DNA of 64,000 nt from Novosphingobium sediminicola (lineage in GTDB: Bacteria; Pseudomonadota; Alphaproteobacteria; Sphingomonadales; Sphingomonadaceae): the NCBI RefSeq assembly GCF_014196525.1, contig NZ_JACIDX010000006.1, forward strand, positions 186,001 through 250,000. Reading direction: 5' to 3'. Positions 29,989-38,700 of the stretch are shown here, in pieces (positions within the stretch are counted from its first letter, which is position 1; each line of letters starts with the position of its first letter). The notes under the pieces were generated by a model. The model saw only the letters and a program-made list of their open reading frames with translations. It did no database searches and had not been told where the DNA came from. Both the position numbers and the translations under genes were made by a program.

Positions 29989-30711
29989 ATGTTCGGATCG
30001 AACATCGGAAAACACGGGCGCAAGGGCGCCCACGGCTTTGGCCATCATGGTTTTGGCTATCACGGCCATCGCCACCACGGACACCACGGACACCACGGAC
30101 ACCATGGCCATCACGGCCATTTCGCCGCCGGATTTGACGGCGGCTTTGAAGGCGGCCCGTTCGGGCGCGGCGGCTTTGGCGGCGGCGGTTTCGGAGGTGG
30201 CGGCTTTGGCGGTGGCCGGGGCGGCGGGCGCGGCTTTGGCGGGCGCCGGGGCAAGCTGTATGACGGCGATGAATTGCGCCTGCTGGTCCTCGCGCTTTTG
30301 GCCGATGCGCCCCAGCACGGCTATCAGATCATCCGCGCCTTTGCCGAGCAATCGGGCGGCGCCTATCAGCCCAGCCCCGGCGTGCTTTACCCGCTGCTGG
30401 TGATGCTGAGCGAAATGGAGCTGGTGGTCGAGGTGGACACCGCAGGGGGCAAGCGCCGCCTGTTCGCCATCAGCGACCTTGGCCGCGCCGAAATCGAGGG
30501 CAAGGGTGAGCAGATCGAGGCGCTTTTTGCCCGGCTGAAGGCCTTGGCCGCGCAGGCCGAGCGGACCGATGGCGCCCCGGTGCGCCGCGCGGTCCACAAT
30601 CTGCGCGCCGCGATCATGGAGCGGCTGGGCCGCGAAGGGGCGGGCGAGGATCTGCCTTTCGAAGTGGCGCGCATCATTGATGAGGCCACGCAAAAGATCG
30701 AAAGGCTCTAA
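29989..30711 (+). CDS. PadR-family regulator with His/Gly-rich metal-binding N-terminus (YqjI/NfeR-like)
   Basis: A 240-residue regulator. Residues ~1-90 are low complexity: a His/Gly tract with repeated HHG units (about residues 17-45), then Gly/Phe/Arg repeats. The winged-helix PadR domain follows (DELRLLVLALLADAPQHGYQII, PSPGVLYPLLVMLSEMELV), then a helical dimerisation end. E. coli YqjI/NfeR has the same plan, a metal-binding His/Cys-rich leader before GELRLVILDILSRDASHGYEL, and represses a ferric reductase gene in response to nickel/iron. Metal sensing here is inferred; the leader has His but no Cys. The start at 29989 is chosen for its AAGGAG at 6-nt spacing; ATGs at 29965 and 29974 are poorer. 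Confidence 0.85.
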   Translation: MFGSNIGKHGRKGAHGFGHHGFGYHGHRHHGHHGHHGHHGHHGHFAAGFDGGFEGGPFGRGGFGGGGFGGGGFGGGRGGGRGFGGRRGKLYDGDELRLLVLALLADAPQHGYQIIRAFAEQSGGAYQPSPGVLYPLLVMLSEMELVVEVDTAGGKRRLFAISDLGRAEIEGKGEQIEALFARLKALAAQAERTDGAPVRRAVHNLRAAIMERLGREGAGEDLPFEVARIIDEATQKIERL

Positions 30712-30961
30712 TTCCTATTCAGCGCGCCGACAGCCATTTTGTCCGATAAGCAGGCTACAGCGCAAAACTGCGCATTGTGGGACAAGGGGCGGCAAGGCCA
30801 GAGAAAACGCCTGAGGTTCGCGTTGTTTATGAACGCGATCGGGCCTTTCTCAACGCTTGCTTTCCCCGCCACTTTGCGGGCATGAGCGCCGATGAAAAGG
30901 ACGGTCGGGATGATTCTTGATGAATCGCATATTCCGGGCCTTTCGCTTGAAAAGAGGATGA

Positions 30962-31360
30962 ATGACGATGTCGCGACTGTTTACCCCCGCTGCCGCGCTG
31001 GTGGCTGCCGCCACGATGGCTCTCGGTTTTGCCGCTCCTGCTGCTGCTGCCGGTGATCCGGTCAAGGGCGCGGCCTCGTTCAAGACCAAGTGCCAGCTTT
31101 GCCACGTGATCGGCGCTGGTCAGAAGCCCACGATGGCCCCCAACCTGCTGGGCGTGGTTGGCCGCAAGGCCGGCACCACCGATTTTGCGATGTATTCGCC
31201 CCAGCTCAAGGCCTATGGCAAGGCCTGGACCCCGGCGCTGATCGATCAGTGGATCGCCGGCCCGACCAAGCTGGTGCCCGGCAGCCGCATGGCGATGGTG
31301 ATCCCCGATGCGGCCGAACGCGCCAACATCGTGGCTTATCTGGGCACGCTGAAGAAGTAA
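30962..31360 (+). CDS. small soluble cytochrome c
   Basis: A 132-residue class I c-type cytochrome. A signal peptide (to about residue 30, ending AAPAAAAG) directs it to the periplasm. The heme site is CQLCH (CXXCH) near residue 45, and the distal Met ligand is in GSRMAMV. The KCQLCHVIGAG and NLLGVVGRKAGTT segments are those of mitochondrial-type cytochrome c2/c550, an electron carrier between the bc1 complex and terminal oxidases or reductases. Heme attachment would use the Ccm system, whose ccmA and ccmB genes lie at 43-44 kb. An alternative ATG is at 30968. An intrinsic terminator follows. Confidence 0.93.
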   Translation: MTMSRLFTPAAALVAAATMALGFAAPAAAAGDPVKGAASFKTKCQLCHVIGAGQKPTMAPNLLGVVGRKAGTTDFAMYSPQLKAYGKAWTPALIDQWIAGPTKLVPGSRMAMVIPDAAERANIVAYLGTLKK

Positions 31361-31383
31361 GCCTGTTTCAGGTTTCGGATAAG

Positions 31384-31415
31384 GGGGCGGAAGGCTTAGG
31401 CTTTCCGCCCCTTTT
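31384..31415 (+). terminator. intrinsic terminator after cytochrome c gene
   Basis: Arms GGGGCGGAA (31384-31392) and TTCCGCCCC (31403-31411) are perfectly complementary, with a 10-nt loop and a TTTT run directly after. It lies 24 nt past the cytochrome stop and before the TonB-like gene. Confidence 0.8.
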
Positions 31416-31438
31416 GCGTTGGTGCTAAACTGGCCGTG

Positions 31439-32125
31439 ATGGAGCAACCTTCCTATCGAGTGCGCCTTGGCGCCGCCGTGCTGGCGGGCGGGATACAGGG
31501 GCTGGTGCTGCTGGCCTTGCTGGGGCTGGGCCGCGGGGTGGATGGCCTGCGCGATGCCACGGCGGGGGCGATGGAAAGCGTCGATTTCACCCTGCCGCCG
31601 CCCGCGCCCAAACCTCAGGCGCAACCCAAACCGCAGGCCGCTGCGCCCAAAGGGGCCGCTGGCGAGAAGGCAGTGCCGCGTGCGGTGGTGGCGCCCAAGG
31701 CCGTGGCCCTGCGCCCCATCGTGGCGCCGCCCGTGGCAGGCACCGGGGCCGCGCAATCCTCGGGCGCCAGCACAGGGGCCGGAACCGGCGCATCGCAATC
31801 GGGCGAGGGCGGCGGTGCCGGTGGAACTGGCATGGGGCAGGGCGGAGGCGGCCCGGCCGTCAAGATCGCCGGAACCATCGCCGCCCGCGACTATCCGCGC
31901 GAGGGGCGCGAGGCGCGGATCGGCGATTATGTCATCGTGGCGATCACGGTGGGCGTCGATGGCCGCCCGGTTGCCTGCCGCATCCACCGGCCCAGCCGCG
32001 ATTCCGCCGCCGACGCGCTGACATGCCGGATGGCGATGGAGCGCTTCCGCTTCAACCCCGCGCGCGATGGGGCGGGGCGGGCGGTCGAATCTGTTTTCGG
32101 GTGGAAGCAGAGCTGGTTCCTGTGA
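31439..32125 (+). CDS. TonB-like energy transducer protein
   Basis: A 228-residue protein with TonB layout: a short cytosolic N-terminus, one membrane helix (residues ~12-32, LGAAVLAGGIQGLVLLALLG), a Pro/Ala/Lys-rich spacer (PPPAPKPQAQPKPQAAAPKG), a Gly/Ser-rich linker and a C-terminal TonB domain (residues ~150-228; DYVIVAITVGVDGRPVACRI, ERFRFNPARDG). It may energise outer-membrane receptors like the one at 6.8-9.8 kb by coupling to ExbB/ExbD, which are not in the window. ATG 31439 is used; a GTG one codon earlier is also in frame. It stands alone between a terminator and the DUF2721 gene. Confidence 0.8.
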   Translation: MEQPSYRVRLGAAVLAGGIQGLVLLALLGLGRGVDGLRDATAGAMESVDFTLPPPAPKPQAQPKPQAAAPKGAAGEKAVPRAVVAPKAVALRPIVAPPVAGTGAAQSSGASTGAGTGASQSGEGGGAGGTGMGQGGGGPAVKIAGTIAARDYPREGREARIGDYVIVAITVGVDGRPVACRIHRPSRDSAADALTCRMAMERFRFNPARDGAGRAVESVFGWKQSWFL

Positions 32126-32178
32126 ATAGGAATCGGGCCCTCTTGGGTTTGGCGCGCGCATGAATTAGGAACGAAGCC

Positions 32179-32619
32179 ATGATCGCGCATACTATCCAGC
32201 TTGCCCTTGCCCCGGTTTTCGTTCTGGTGGCGATCGGCAATATCATGAACATCCTGTCCACGCGGCTGGGCCGGATTGTGGATCGCGCGCGCGCTTTGCA
32301 AAAGCTCTATGGCGAAACCTCCGGGGCGGCGCATGACATTGTCGTGCTGGAAATGCGTCAGGTCGATCTGCGTATCCAATTGAACACCAAGGCTATTCGC
32401 GTGCTGGTGATGTCGGGCCTGTGCATCGGGCTGACGGTGGCGATCCTGTTTCTGGAGGAAATGGTGTCAGTGCCGCTGGAGCGTGTGGCGGCTGGGGGCT
32501 TTCTGATCTCGGTGGCGCTGTTGATGTGGGGCCTGTGGCTTTTTCTGCGCGAGACGCAGATTGCCGCCGAGATCCTGCGCATCCCCGAGAAATACCTCGA
32601 ATCGCATCGGGAAATTTGA
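32179..32619 (+). CDS. DUF2721 membrane protein
   Basis: A 146-residue protein with three likely membrane helices (residues ~5-25, ~72-92 and ~100-120). A cytosolic stretch with charged helices lies between the first and second (TRLGRIVDRARALQKLYGE). The opening IQLALAPVFVLVAIGNIMNILSTRLGRIVDR is characteristic of DUF2721, a family of unknown function. The ATG at 32179 follows an AGGAACGAAGCC stretch that can serve as Shine-Dalgarno. The neighbouring TonB-like gene points the same way with a ~50-nt gap; whether they are functionally linked is unknown. Confidence 0.8.
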   Translation: MIAHTIQLALAPVFVLVAIGNIMNILSTRLGRIVDRARALQKLYGETSGAAHDIVVLEMRQVDLRIQLNTKAIRVLVMSGLCIGLTVAILFLEEMVSVPLERVAAGGFLISVALLMWGLWLFLRETQIAAEILRIPEKYLESHREI

Positions 32620-33007
32620 GGCGACCATAGCGCCGCCTCCGCGGGCCAATGCGGATAATGGGCCGTGGACCGGCAGGCATGGCGGGCCGCCTTGGTGCGC
32701 AAGGGCGGCGGTGTGGCGCGTTTTGGCGAATGGCAGGGGAAACGCCGGTATCCCTGCTCGGCCCTCATCAGCCGGGTGGATGGCGGGCGGGCTCGCTGGC
32801 TTCCGTCCATCCTTTTGATCCCGCTGGCTTTTGGCGGTTGGGTGCGCGACGCTGTGATGCCGCCGCCTTTGCCCCGCAACGCCTGCCGGTCCTCCCTTGC
32901 CGGGGGCCGCTGGGGGCTGTCGACGGCCCCCGATGCGGATCACGGCGCGGGATGGTGGCGGCTTATAACCGGAATGGTTTGCTGTAGGACAGGGGTTTTT
33001 GCGCCGC
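32620..33007. other. convergent intergenic region without a supported gene
   Basis: A 388-nt gap between the ends of the DUF2721 gene and tadC. A 9-bp GC hairpin (32901-32909 with 32924-32932, 14-nt loop) is present without a T-run. A GTG-started frame of ~125 codons at 32665-33039 opens across it, but it has no recognisable domain and runs into the 3' end of tadC on the other strand, so I do not call it a gene. Confidence 0.4.
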
Positions 33008-34024
33008 TTATTTCTTGGTCGCCGCCGGGCCGCTGCTGAAGGCGTCGGCAATCGAACAGGCCGCCGGCCCAAGGATGACGATGAACAGCACGGGCAGAAT
33101 GAACAGGATCAGCGGCACGGTCATGATCGCGGGCAGGCGGGCGGCCTTTTCCTCGGCGCGCATCATGCGTTCGTTGCGGAATTCGGCGGACAGCACGCGC
33201 AGCGCCGAGGCCAGCGGGGTGCCGTAGCGCTCGGTCTGGATCATCGTCGTCACCACCCCGCGCACAGAATCGAGCGCCACGCGATAGGCAAGATTTTCAA
33301 ACGCTTGCCGTCGTTCGGACAGGAAGGACAATTCGATGGCCGTCAGCGCGAATTCATCGCCCAGTTCGGGATAGGCGCGACCCAGTTCCTTGGCCACGCG
33401 CGAAAAGGCCGCGTCCACCGTCAGGCCCGCCTCGGCGCAGATCACCAACAGGTCGAGCGCATCGGGCAGGCCCTTGCGGATCGCGGCGGTGCGTTTGGTG
33501 ATCAGGTTCTGGACGTAAATGTCGGGGCCTTTGTAGCCGCCCACGACGGCGGCGGCAAAGCCCATGAATTTCTTGAAATCGGTCCACAGCGGGAAATAAT
33601 TGATCCAATAGATCACGATTGCCGCCAGACCGCCCAGGATGATCGGCGCCACCATGCGGCCAAAGATGATCGCGACCGCCCATTCCTTGTTGCGGATGCC
33701 CGCCTGCGCCAGCTTTTGCTGGGCATCGGCCAACTGGCTGTCCTGCAACACTTTCAGCTTGTCGAGGATCATGCGGATCGCATCGGTCGTGTCGGACCGG
33801 CGCACGATATTGGCGCGCTTTTTGGGCGTGTGCGAGACGATGCCCGCCTTCAACTGCTCGCGCCTTTCGTTGAGCGCCTTGACCCGCTTCTGCATCGGAT
33901 CGCGCACGGTCAGCGCGGCATAGATCGCCACCATCACCATGATCGCGGCCACGCCCGCCAGCAGCGTGCCGACGAAAAATACATCAAAGCCCAGAATATG
34001 GGGGTGCGCCGCTGTCTGGTCCAT
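33008..34024 (-). CDS. tadC: TadC, Tad pilus inner-membrane platform protein
   Basis: A 338-residue T2SS/F (GspF)-family protein. One helix near the N-terminus (FFVGTLLAGVAAIMVMVAIYA), a cytosolic T2SSF domain (GLPDALDLLVICAEAGLTVDAAFSRVAKELG), then hydrophobic C-terminal helices (IMTVPLILFILPVLFIVILG). With TadB it forms the inner-membrane platform on which the Flp pilus grows. It is the last gene of the minus-strand tad operon, 12 nt after tadB. No tadD follows; the next sequence is the convergent gap. Confidence 0.92.
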   Translation of the reverse strand: MDQTAAHPHILGFDVFFVGTLLAGVAAIMVMVAIYAALTVRDPMQKRVKALNERREQLKAGIVSHTPKKRANIVRRSDTTDAIRMILDKLKVLQDSQLADAQQKLAQAGIRNKEWAVAIIFGRMVAPIILGGLAAIVIYWINYFPLWTDFKKFMGFAAAVVGGYKGPDIYVQNLITKRTAAIRKGLPDALDLLVICAEAGLTVDAAFSRVAKELGRAYPELGDEFALTAIELSFLSERRQAFENLAYRVALDSVRGVVTTMIQTERYGTPLASALRVLSAEFRNERMMRAEEKAARLPAIMTVPLILFILPVLFIVILGPAACSIADAFSSGPAATKK

Positions 34025-34036
34025 CGCCTTGCCCCT

Positions 34037-35008
34037 TTAGATCTCGAAGCTGACCATTTTGGCCATGATGAACACGCCGATGCCCATCCATGTCAGCCCG
34101 CCAAGGCCGGTGATGATCAGGCGATCATCCGAGAAAAACCCGGCCAGATATTGCGGGTTTACCCAGTTGATCATCAGAAACACCATGAAAGGCAGCGAAC
34201 CGACGATATAGGCCGAGGCTTTCGATTCCGAACTCATCGCGCGGATCTTCAGCTTCATCTGGGCGCGTTTGCGCAGCACATCGGCCAGATTGCCCAGCGT
34301 TTCGGCCAGATTGCCGCCCGTTTCGCGCTGGATGGCGATGGTGATGCAGAAAAAGTTGAATTCGGCCATGTTGAGCCGGTCGGCCGTATCCTGCAGCGCT
34401 TCGTCCATGCCGCGCCCGATCTTGATGCGCTCGGTCACCAGCTTGAATTCCTGACCCACGGGGCCGGGCACTTCGGCCGAGACGATGCCCAGCGTTTCCG
34501 TCACGGGCAGGCCGGAGCGCAGGCCGCGCACCAGCAATTCGATGGCATCGGGAAATTTGGCGGTGAAATCGTCGTAGCGTTTGCGGATCAGATAGCCCAC
34601 CACCATATGCGGCACGCCCGCCCCCACCAGCAGACCCACCATCAGCGCCAGCATCAGCGAGCCGGTTTTCAGCCACAGCAGCAGCGCCACGACCAGCGCC
34701 AGACCGCCCGATGCCTGCAGATATTGCTGGACGGTCCATGTCTTGCCCGCGCGGTGCAGGCGCAGCGCCAGCATCTCGATCTGTGAACGCGGGCCGCCAT
34801 CATTGCTGATCATCGGGCGGCGCTGGGCCAGGGCGCGGCGCATCTGCGCCTCCACCTTGTCGGTCGCGCTTTCGGAATGGCGAAAACGCACCGATTGCAA
34901 CCGGCGCGCGCCTTCCTTGGCCGGCGAAGGCCCGCCAAAGGCCAGCGCCAGCAGCATCAGCACGCCGCCCACGCCAAAAGTGATCAGCAGGATCTGGACC
35001 GTGTCCAT
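34037..35008 (-). CDS. tadB: TadB, Tad pilus inner-membrane platform protein
   Basis: A 323-residue T2SS/F-family protein and partner of TadC. An N-terminal helix (ILLITFGVGGVLMLLALAFG), paired helices near residues 85-125, and the conserved cytosolic domain (FPDAIELLVRGLRSGLPVTETLG, IAIQRETGGNLAETLGNLADVLR) are visible, with C-terminal helices ending in FIMAKMVSFEI. Its ATG starts one nucleotide beyond the TGA of cpaE, leaving no room for the cpaF ATPase gene that separates them in most Tad loci. Role inferred from family and position. Confidence 0.93.
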   Translation of the reverse strand: MDTVQILLITFGVGGVLMLLALAFGGPSPAKEGARRLQSVRFRHSESATDKVEAQMRRALAQRRPMISNDGGPRSQIEMLALRLHRAGKTWTVQQYLQASGGLALVVALLLWLKTGSLMLALMVGLLVGAGVPHMVVGYLIRKRYDDFTAKFPDAIELLVRGLRSGLPVTETLGIVSAEVPGPVGQEFKLVTERIKIGRGMDEALQDTADRLNMAEFNFFCITIAIQRETGGNLAETLGNLADVLRKRAQMKLKIRAMSSESKASAYIVGSLPFMVFLMINWVNPQYLAGFFSDDRLIITGLGGLTWMGIGVFIMAKMVSFEI

Positions 35009-35009
35009 A

Positions 35010-36296
35010 TCAGCGCGCCTTTTCTTTCGCCCCGTCCTTCTTGCCGCTCAGCAGCGCCATGAAATCGATCTTGCCCAGCAGCGATTTGCGTTCCGGCTGG
35101 GCCGCGCCTTCCTTGGCCTCGACCGCGATCAGCGATTTGACCGAGAGCGCCAGATCGCGCAGCGCCGCGCCCGCTTTGGTGGCGCGGTTGGCCTCGGCAA
35201 AGGTCTGGCCCAGTTTCGCACAATGGACGGCGGCCTTGACGTCAAAGGGGATGGTGACGTTGATCTTGCGTTCGATGGAGGCTTCGAAATCGGCGCGGCT
35301 GATTTCGGCGATGCCGGTCTGGACGCGGTTGGCCACCACCATCACCTGGGCATGGGATGCATTGGCGCGCAGCCACGACAGGATGCGGATCGCATCGCGC
35401 GCGCCCGCCAGCGTCAGCTCGGTCACCAGCAGCATGACATTCACGTCCGCCAGCACATGCGGAAAATTGATCAGCATGTTGCGCGGCAGGTCGATGACCG
35501 TGTGTTCAAAGGCGTGGCGGAATTCCTCCTCCAGCCGGACAAAGGCCGAACCGTCGGTCAGCAGCGGATGGCTGATCGGCGCCTCGGCCGAGAGCAGCGA
35601 GAGATGTTCGCCCGCCCGGATCATCGCGCGTTCGATAAACAGTCCGTCGATGCGGCTGGGGTTCTCGATGGCGTCGGTCAGGCCGCGGCCCGGCTCCAGA
35701 TCGAGGCTGAGCGCGCCGGTGCCGAAATGGATGTCCAGATCGAGCAGGGCGGTGGGCTGTTTGTGGTCGGTGGAAAACAGCCATGCGATCGAGCTGGCCA
35801 CGGTCGAGGCGCCGACACCGCCGCGCGTGCCGATGACGGCGGTGCTCAGATGCGGCGTGTCCGATCCGGCCTCGCTGGCGCGCGGGGCGTTGAGCATGTT
35901 CTGCGCCTGAACCAGCGCGTCGCGCATCAGGCCCGAGGAGAGGGGCTTGAGCAGATAATCGTGAATGCCGCTGCCCAGCAGGTCGCGATAGAGGCGCACA
36001 TCATTGACCTGGCCGATGGCGATCACCACCGTGCCGGGTTCGCATACCTCGGCCAAGGCGTTGATATCGCCCAGCGGGTCGCCGCTTTCCGACAGATCGA
36101 CCACCAGAATCGAGGGCGACGAGCTGACCGAGAGCGCCTGAACCGCGCTGCGCAGGCCCCCGCGCGTGCATTTTTCCGGCGCCCAGCCGAAATCGGCGGC
36201 CAGCGGGCGCATCACGTCCAGCGTCGCCTCGTCGCAGACATAGGCGGCGAAACTGTCGCGATTTTGCGCCGATCCGGGTTTCCACGGTGCGTTCAT
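35010..36296 (-). CDS. cpaE: CpaE/TadZ pilus-localisation ATPase-like protein
   Basis: A 428-residue protein with an N-terminal receiver-like domain (residues ~10-130, LVVDLSESGDPLGDI) and a C-terminal ParA/MinD-type domain. The deviant Walker A is IGTRGGVGASTVASSIAWLF (~155-175), and LLDLDIHFGTGALSLDLEPG is the Walker A' region. CpaE/TadZ places the Tad secretion complex at the pole in related bacteria. It overlaps nothing but is packed between cpaD and tadB (3 nt and 1 nt). It would normally be followed by cpaF. Confidence 0.92.
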   Translation of the reverse strand: MNAPWKPGSAQNRDSFAAYVCDEATLDVMRPLAADFGWAPEKCTRGGLRSAVQALSVSSSPSILVVDLSESGDPLGDINALAEVCEPGTVVIAIGQVNDVRLYRDLLGSGIHDYLLKPLSSGLMRDALVQAQNMLNAPRASEAGSDTPHLSTAVIGTRGGVGASTVASSIAWLFSTDHKQPTALLDLDIHFGTGALSLDLEPGRGLTDAIENPSRIDGLFIERAMIRAGEHLSLLSAEAPISHPLLTDGSAFVRLEEEFRHAFEHTVIDLPRNMLINFPHVLADVNVMLLVTELTLAGARDAIRILSWLRANASHAQVMVVANRVQTGIAEISRADFEASIERKINVTIPFDVKAAVHCAKLGQTFAEANRATKAGAALRDLALSVKSLIAVEAKEGAAQPERKSLLGKIDFMALLSGKKDGAKEKAR

Positions 36297-36299
36297 GGC

Positions 36300-36962
36300 T
36301 TAATTGCTCCCCCCGGTGCCGACCTTCTTGACCGCATTGCCGCCATCGCCCGAAGGCTTGGCCGCGCGATAGGCGTCGATGGCCTTGTTGCTGGTCATCA
36401 CCACGGTCTGGCCCTTGGTCCGCGCGCCCGAGAGCAGGTGGTCCGGGTCGGCCACCATCGCGGCCAGATTGCCGTTTACCGCGCAGCCGTAATTGTGGCT
36501 GGTGGCATTGTTGAAATTGCTTTCGCTGTTGTCCGACCAGTTGGGGCAATTGGGCACGCCGGCCACCGCGCGCGTCACCACGATGCGCGCCATGCCCGCA
36601 TTCACGCTGCCTTCGCCCACGGGCACTTCGCGGCTGATCCGAAGCCCGCGCCGCGACACCAGTTCGGCAAGCGCGCCAAGGGTTGCCTCGCTTTTGAGCG
36701 GATCGTCAATCGCCACCCGGTCGCCATAGCGCAGGCCCAGCGCATCGAACCAGCCCGACACGCGCTGCGCCTCGGCGCGCGAGATGCCGCCCGGCCCGGT
36801 GATGACATCAAGGGCAAAGCTGTTGTGGCTGACCACGGGCTGATTGACGCTGGAGAGCATCCGGTTTTCCGCCACGCCGCCGCATCCCGCCAGCATCAGC
36901 GACAGGCCAAGCACCGCGCCGTTCATGATGCGCCCGGACAAAGGAGAAGAGATCCTGTTCAT
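36300..36962 (-). CDS. cpaD: CpaD, Tad pilus outer-membrane-associated lipoprotein
   Basis: A 220-residue lipoprotein: signal peptide with lipobox LMLAGC (Cys about residue 27), then a CpaD domain with VISRAEAQ-like and RIVVTRAVAGVPNCPNWSDN segments, the Cys-Pro-Asn-Trp part being typical of the family. It assists the CpaC secretin in the outer membrane. The C-terminus is short and basic. It lies 12 nt after cpaC and 3 nt before cpaE on the minus strand, so is plainly in the same transcript. Confidence 0.9.
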   Translation of the reverse strand: MNRISSPLSGRIMNGAVLGLSLMLAGCGGVAENRMLSSVNQPVVSHNSFALDVITGPGGISRAEAQRVSGWFDALGLRYGDRVAIDDPLKSEATLGALAELVSRRGLRISREVPVGEGSVNAGMARIVVTRAVAGVPNCPNWSDNSESNFNNATSHNYGCAVNGNLAAMVADPDHLLSGARTKGQTVVMTSNKAIDAYRAAKPSGDGGNAVKKVGTGGSN

Positions 36963-36974
36963 CGCTGCCTCGCT

Positions 36975-38684
36975 TTAATTCAGGCTGAAACCGGGTTGGG
37001 TTGCTTCGCTGGCCACGGCGCGTTTGCCCGCCTTGGTTTCGGGGGCGGCGCTCACCTTTTTGGGCGGCGCGTTCTCGCCTTCGGAGGGCTTGAGGGTCGG
37101 CTTGGGACGTTCCGCCCCGCTCTTGCCCTCGCTCAACATATTGGCGGCCACCTGCTGGATGTCATTGGCGGTCTGCATGCCGTCGGTGGGCAGTTTGATC
37201 TCGCCGTCATTGACCGGCTTGACCAGATAGGGGGTGATCACGATCACCAGTTCGGTCTCGCCCTTGGTAAAGCTGGTGGATTTGAACAAGGCGCCCAGCA
37301 CCGGCAAGTCGCCCGCACCGGGCATTTTCTGGATCGTGTTGCTGGCCTTGTTCGACAACAGGCCGCCGATCATCATGCTTTGCCCCGAACCCAGTTCCAC
37401 CGAGGTTTCGGTGCGGCGGGTGGAAAGCGCGGGGATCGAATAGCCGTTGAGCGTGACCGCGCCCTGACTGGAGAGTTCGGAAACCTCGGGGCGCACGCGC
37501 ATGCTGATCCGCCCGTCGGACAGGACGGTGGGGGTAAAGCTCAGGCTGACGCCATATTTCTTATATTCGATCGAGACCGTGCCGAGGCCCGAGGAAATGG
37601 GGATCGGAAATTCGCCGCCCGCCAGAAACTCGCCCGTCTCGCCCGACAGCGCGGTCAGGTTGGGCTGGGCCAGCGTGGTGACCAGACCGATCTGTTCGCC
37701 CGCATCCAGCGCGCCCAGAATGTTCACGCCCAGCAGCGTGCCCGTACCGGCCAGCGTGGTGGCGGTGGAAAGGGTCGACAGCGATGTGGCGGCCTTTTCC
37801 TGGACGCCGTTGGGGGTGTTTGCATAATATGTTCCGGTACCCCCCACATTCAGCGGCGAACCGGGGGTGAAGGTGGTAACGGAGCGGCCCTGCGATACGC
37901 CGAACTGGAACCCGTTGCCGCCATTGCCTATGGTGGTCAGGTTGAACCCCAGCGTCTTGGTCAGCGAGCGCGAGACTTCGGCGATGCGGACCTGAAGGTT
38001 GACCTGAAGCGGGGTGGCCGTTTTCAGGCGGGTGATGACATTGGCTTCCTTGCCCAGATAGGCGGTGACAAGGCGCTGGGCCTCGGCCGCATCCTCGGGC
38101 GCGCCCACGGTGCCGGTCAGCAGATAGGTGCCAGCGCTCAGCGTTGCCACATTGATATGCGATTCGGGCATGGCGACTTTCAGCATCTGATCGACGCTGT
38201 CGATGTTGCTGGCCACGCGCACATTGGTGGACCAGATCACTTGCCCTGCCGCATTGCTGGCATAGATCGTCGTTTCGCCCGCGCTGCGGCCATAGACATA
38301 GAGCTGGTTGTTCGATTTGACCTGAACATCGGCGATCTTGTCATCGGCGACAAAGACATCCTTCATCGGGCCGGGCAGATTGACCAGTTGCCCGCGCCCC
38401 AGCGCGACCGCCATGGCCGCCGAAGGGCCGCTGATCGCCACGGGCGCATAGCCGCGCGTGCCAAAATCGCGCATCGTTTCGCGGCTGGGGCCGTTGGCGG
38501 GGGCCATAACCGGCTTTGCGGCGGGCCTGGCCGCAGTTTTGACGGCCGCCTTGGCAACGGGCTTTTTGACCGCATGGGCAGGCCCCGCGCTCAGCGTGGC
38601 AGGCGCAAGGCCTGCCAGACAGACCGAGGCCAGCGCGATGGCGGCCAGCGGGCCGGACAGTGGAAGGGTGAGGCGGTGTTGCAT
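36975..38684 (-). CDS. cpaC: CpaC/RcpA, Tad pilus outer-membrane secretin
   Basis: A ~569-residue secretin. A signal peptide (LPLSGPLAAIALASVCLAGL) and a Lys/Ala-rich spacer precede the N-terminal pilus-formation domain (LVNLPGPMKDVFVADDKIADVQV) and a BON-like segment (YLLTGTVGAPEDAAEAQRLV). The secretin core spans ~residues 270-490: VTTLAQPNLTALSGETGEFLAGGEFPIPI and RRTETSVELGSGQSMMIGGL. A Pro/Lys/Glu-rich tail follows. It forms the gated outer-membrane channel for Flp pili. The ATG at 38684 has AGAGG upstream; an ATG at 38699, 1 nt from the cpaB stop, is the alternative. Confidence 0.92.
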   Translation of the reverse strand: MQHRLTLPLSGPLAAIALASVCLAGLAPATLSAGPAHAVKKPVAKAAVKTAARPAAKPVMAPANGPSRETMRDFGTRGYAPVAISGPSAAMAVALGRGQLVNLPGPMKDVFVADDKIADVQVKSNNQLYVYGRSAGETTIYASNAAGQVIWSTNVRVASNIDSVDQMLKVAMPESHINVATLSAGTYLLTGTVGAPEDAAEAQRLVTAYLGKEANVITRLKTATPLQVNLQVRIAEVSRSLTKTLGFNLTTIGNGGNGFQFGVSQGRSVTTFTPGSPLNVGGTGTYYANTPNGVQEKAATSLSTLSTATTLAGTGTLLGVNILGALDAGEQIGLVTTLAQPNLTALSGETGEFLAGGEFPIPISSGLGTVSIEYKKYGVSLSFTPTVLSDGRISMRVRPEVSELSSQGAVTLNGYSIPALSTRRTETSVELGSGQSMMIGGLLSNKASNTIQKMPGAGDLPVLGALFKSTSFTKGETELVIVITPYLVKPVNDGEIKLPTDGMQTANDIQQVAANMLSEGKSGAERPKPTLKPSEGENAPPKKVSAAPETKAGKRAVASEATQPGFSLN

Positions 38685-38700
38685 CTTGTGGCCTCTCATC

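Noticed and set aside
30040..30120. Tandem DNA repeats as a possible mobile or satellite element
   Set aside because: They are codons for the His/Gly repeats of the PadR leader and stay in frame.
32665..33039. A ~125-codon frame between DUF2721 and tadC
   Set aside because: GTG start, no recognisable domain, and it overlaps the 3' end of tadC on the opposite strand.
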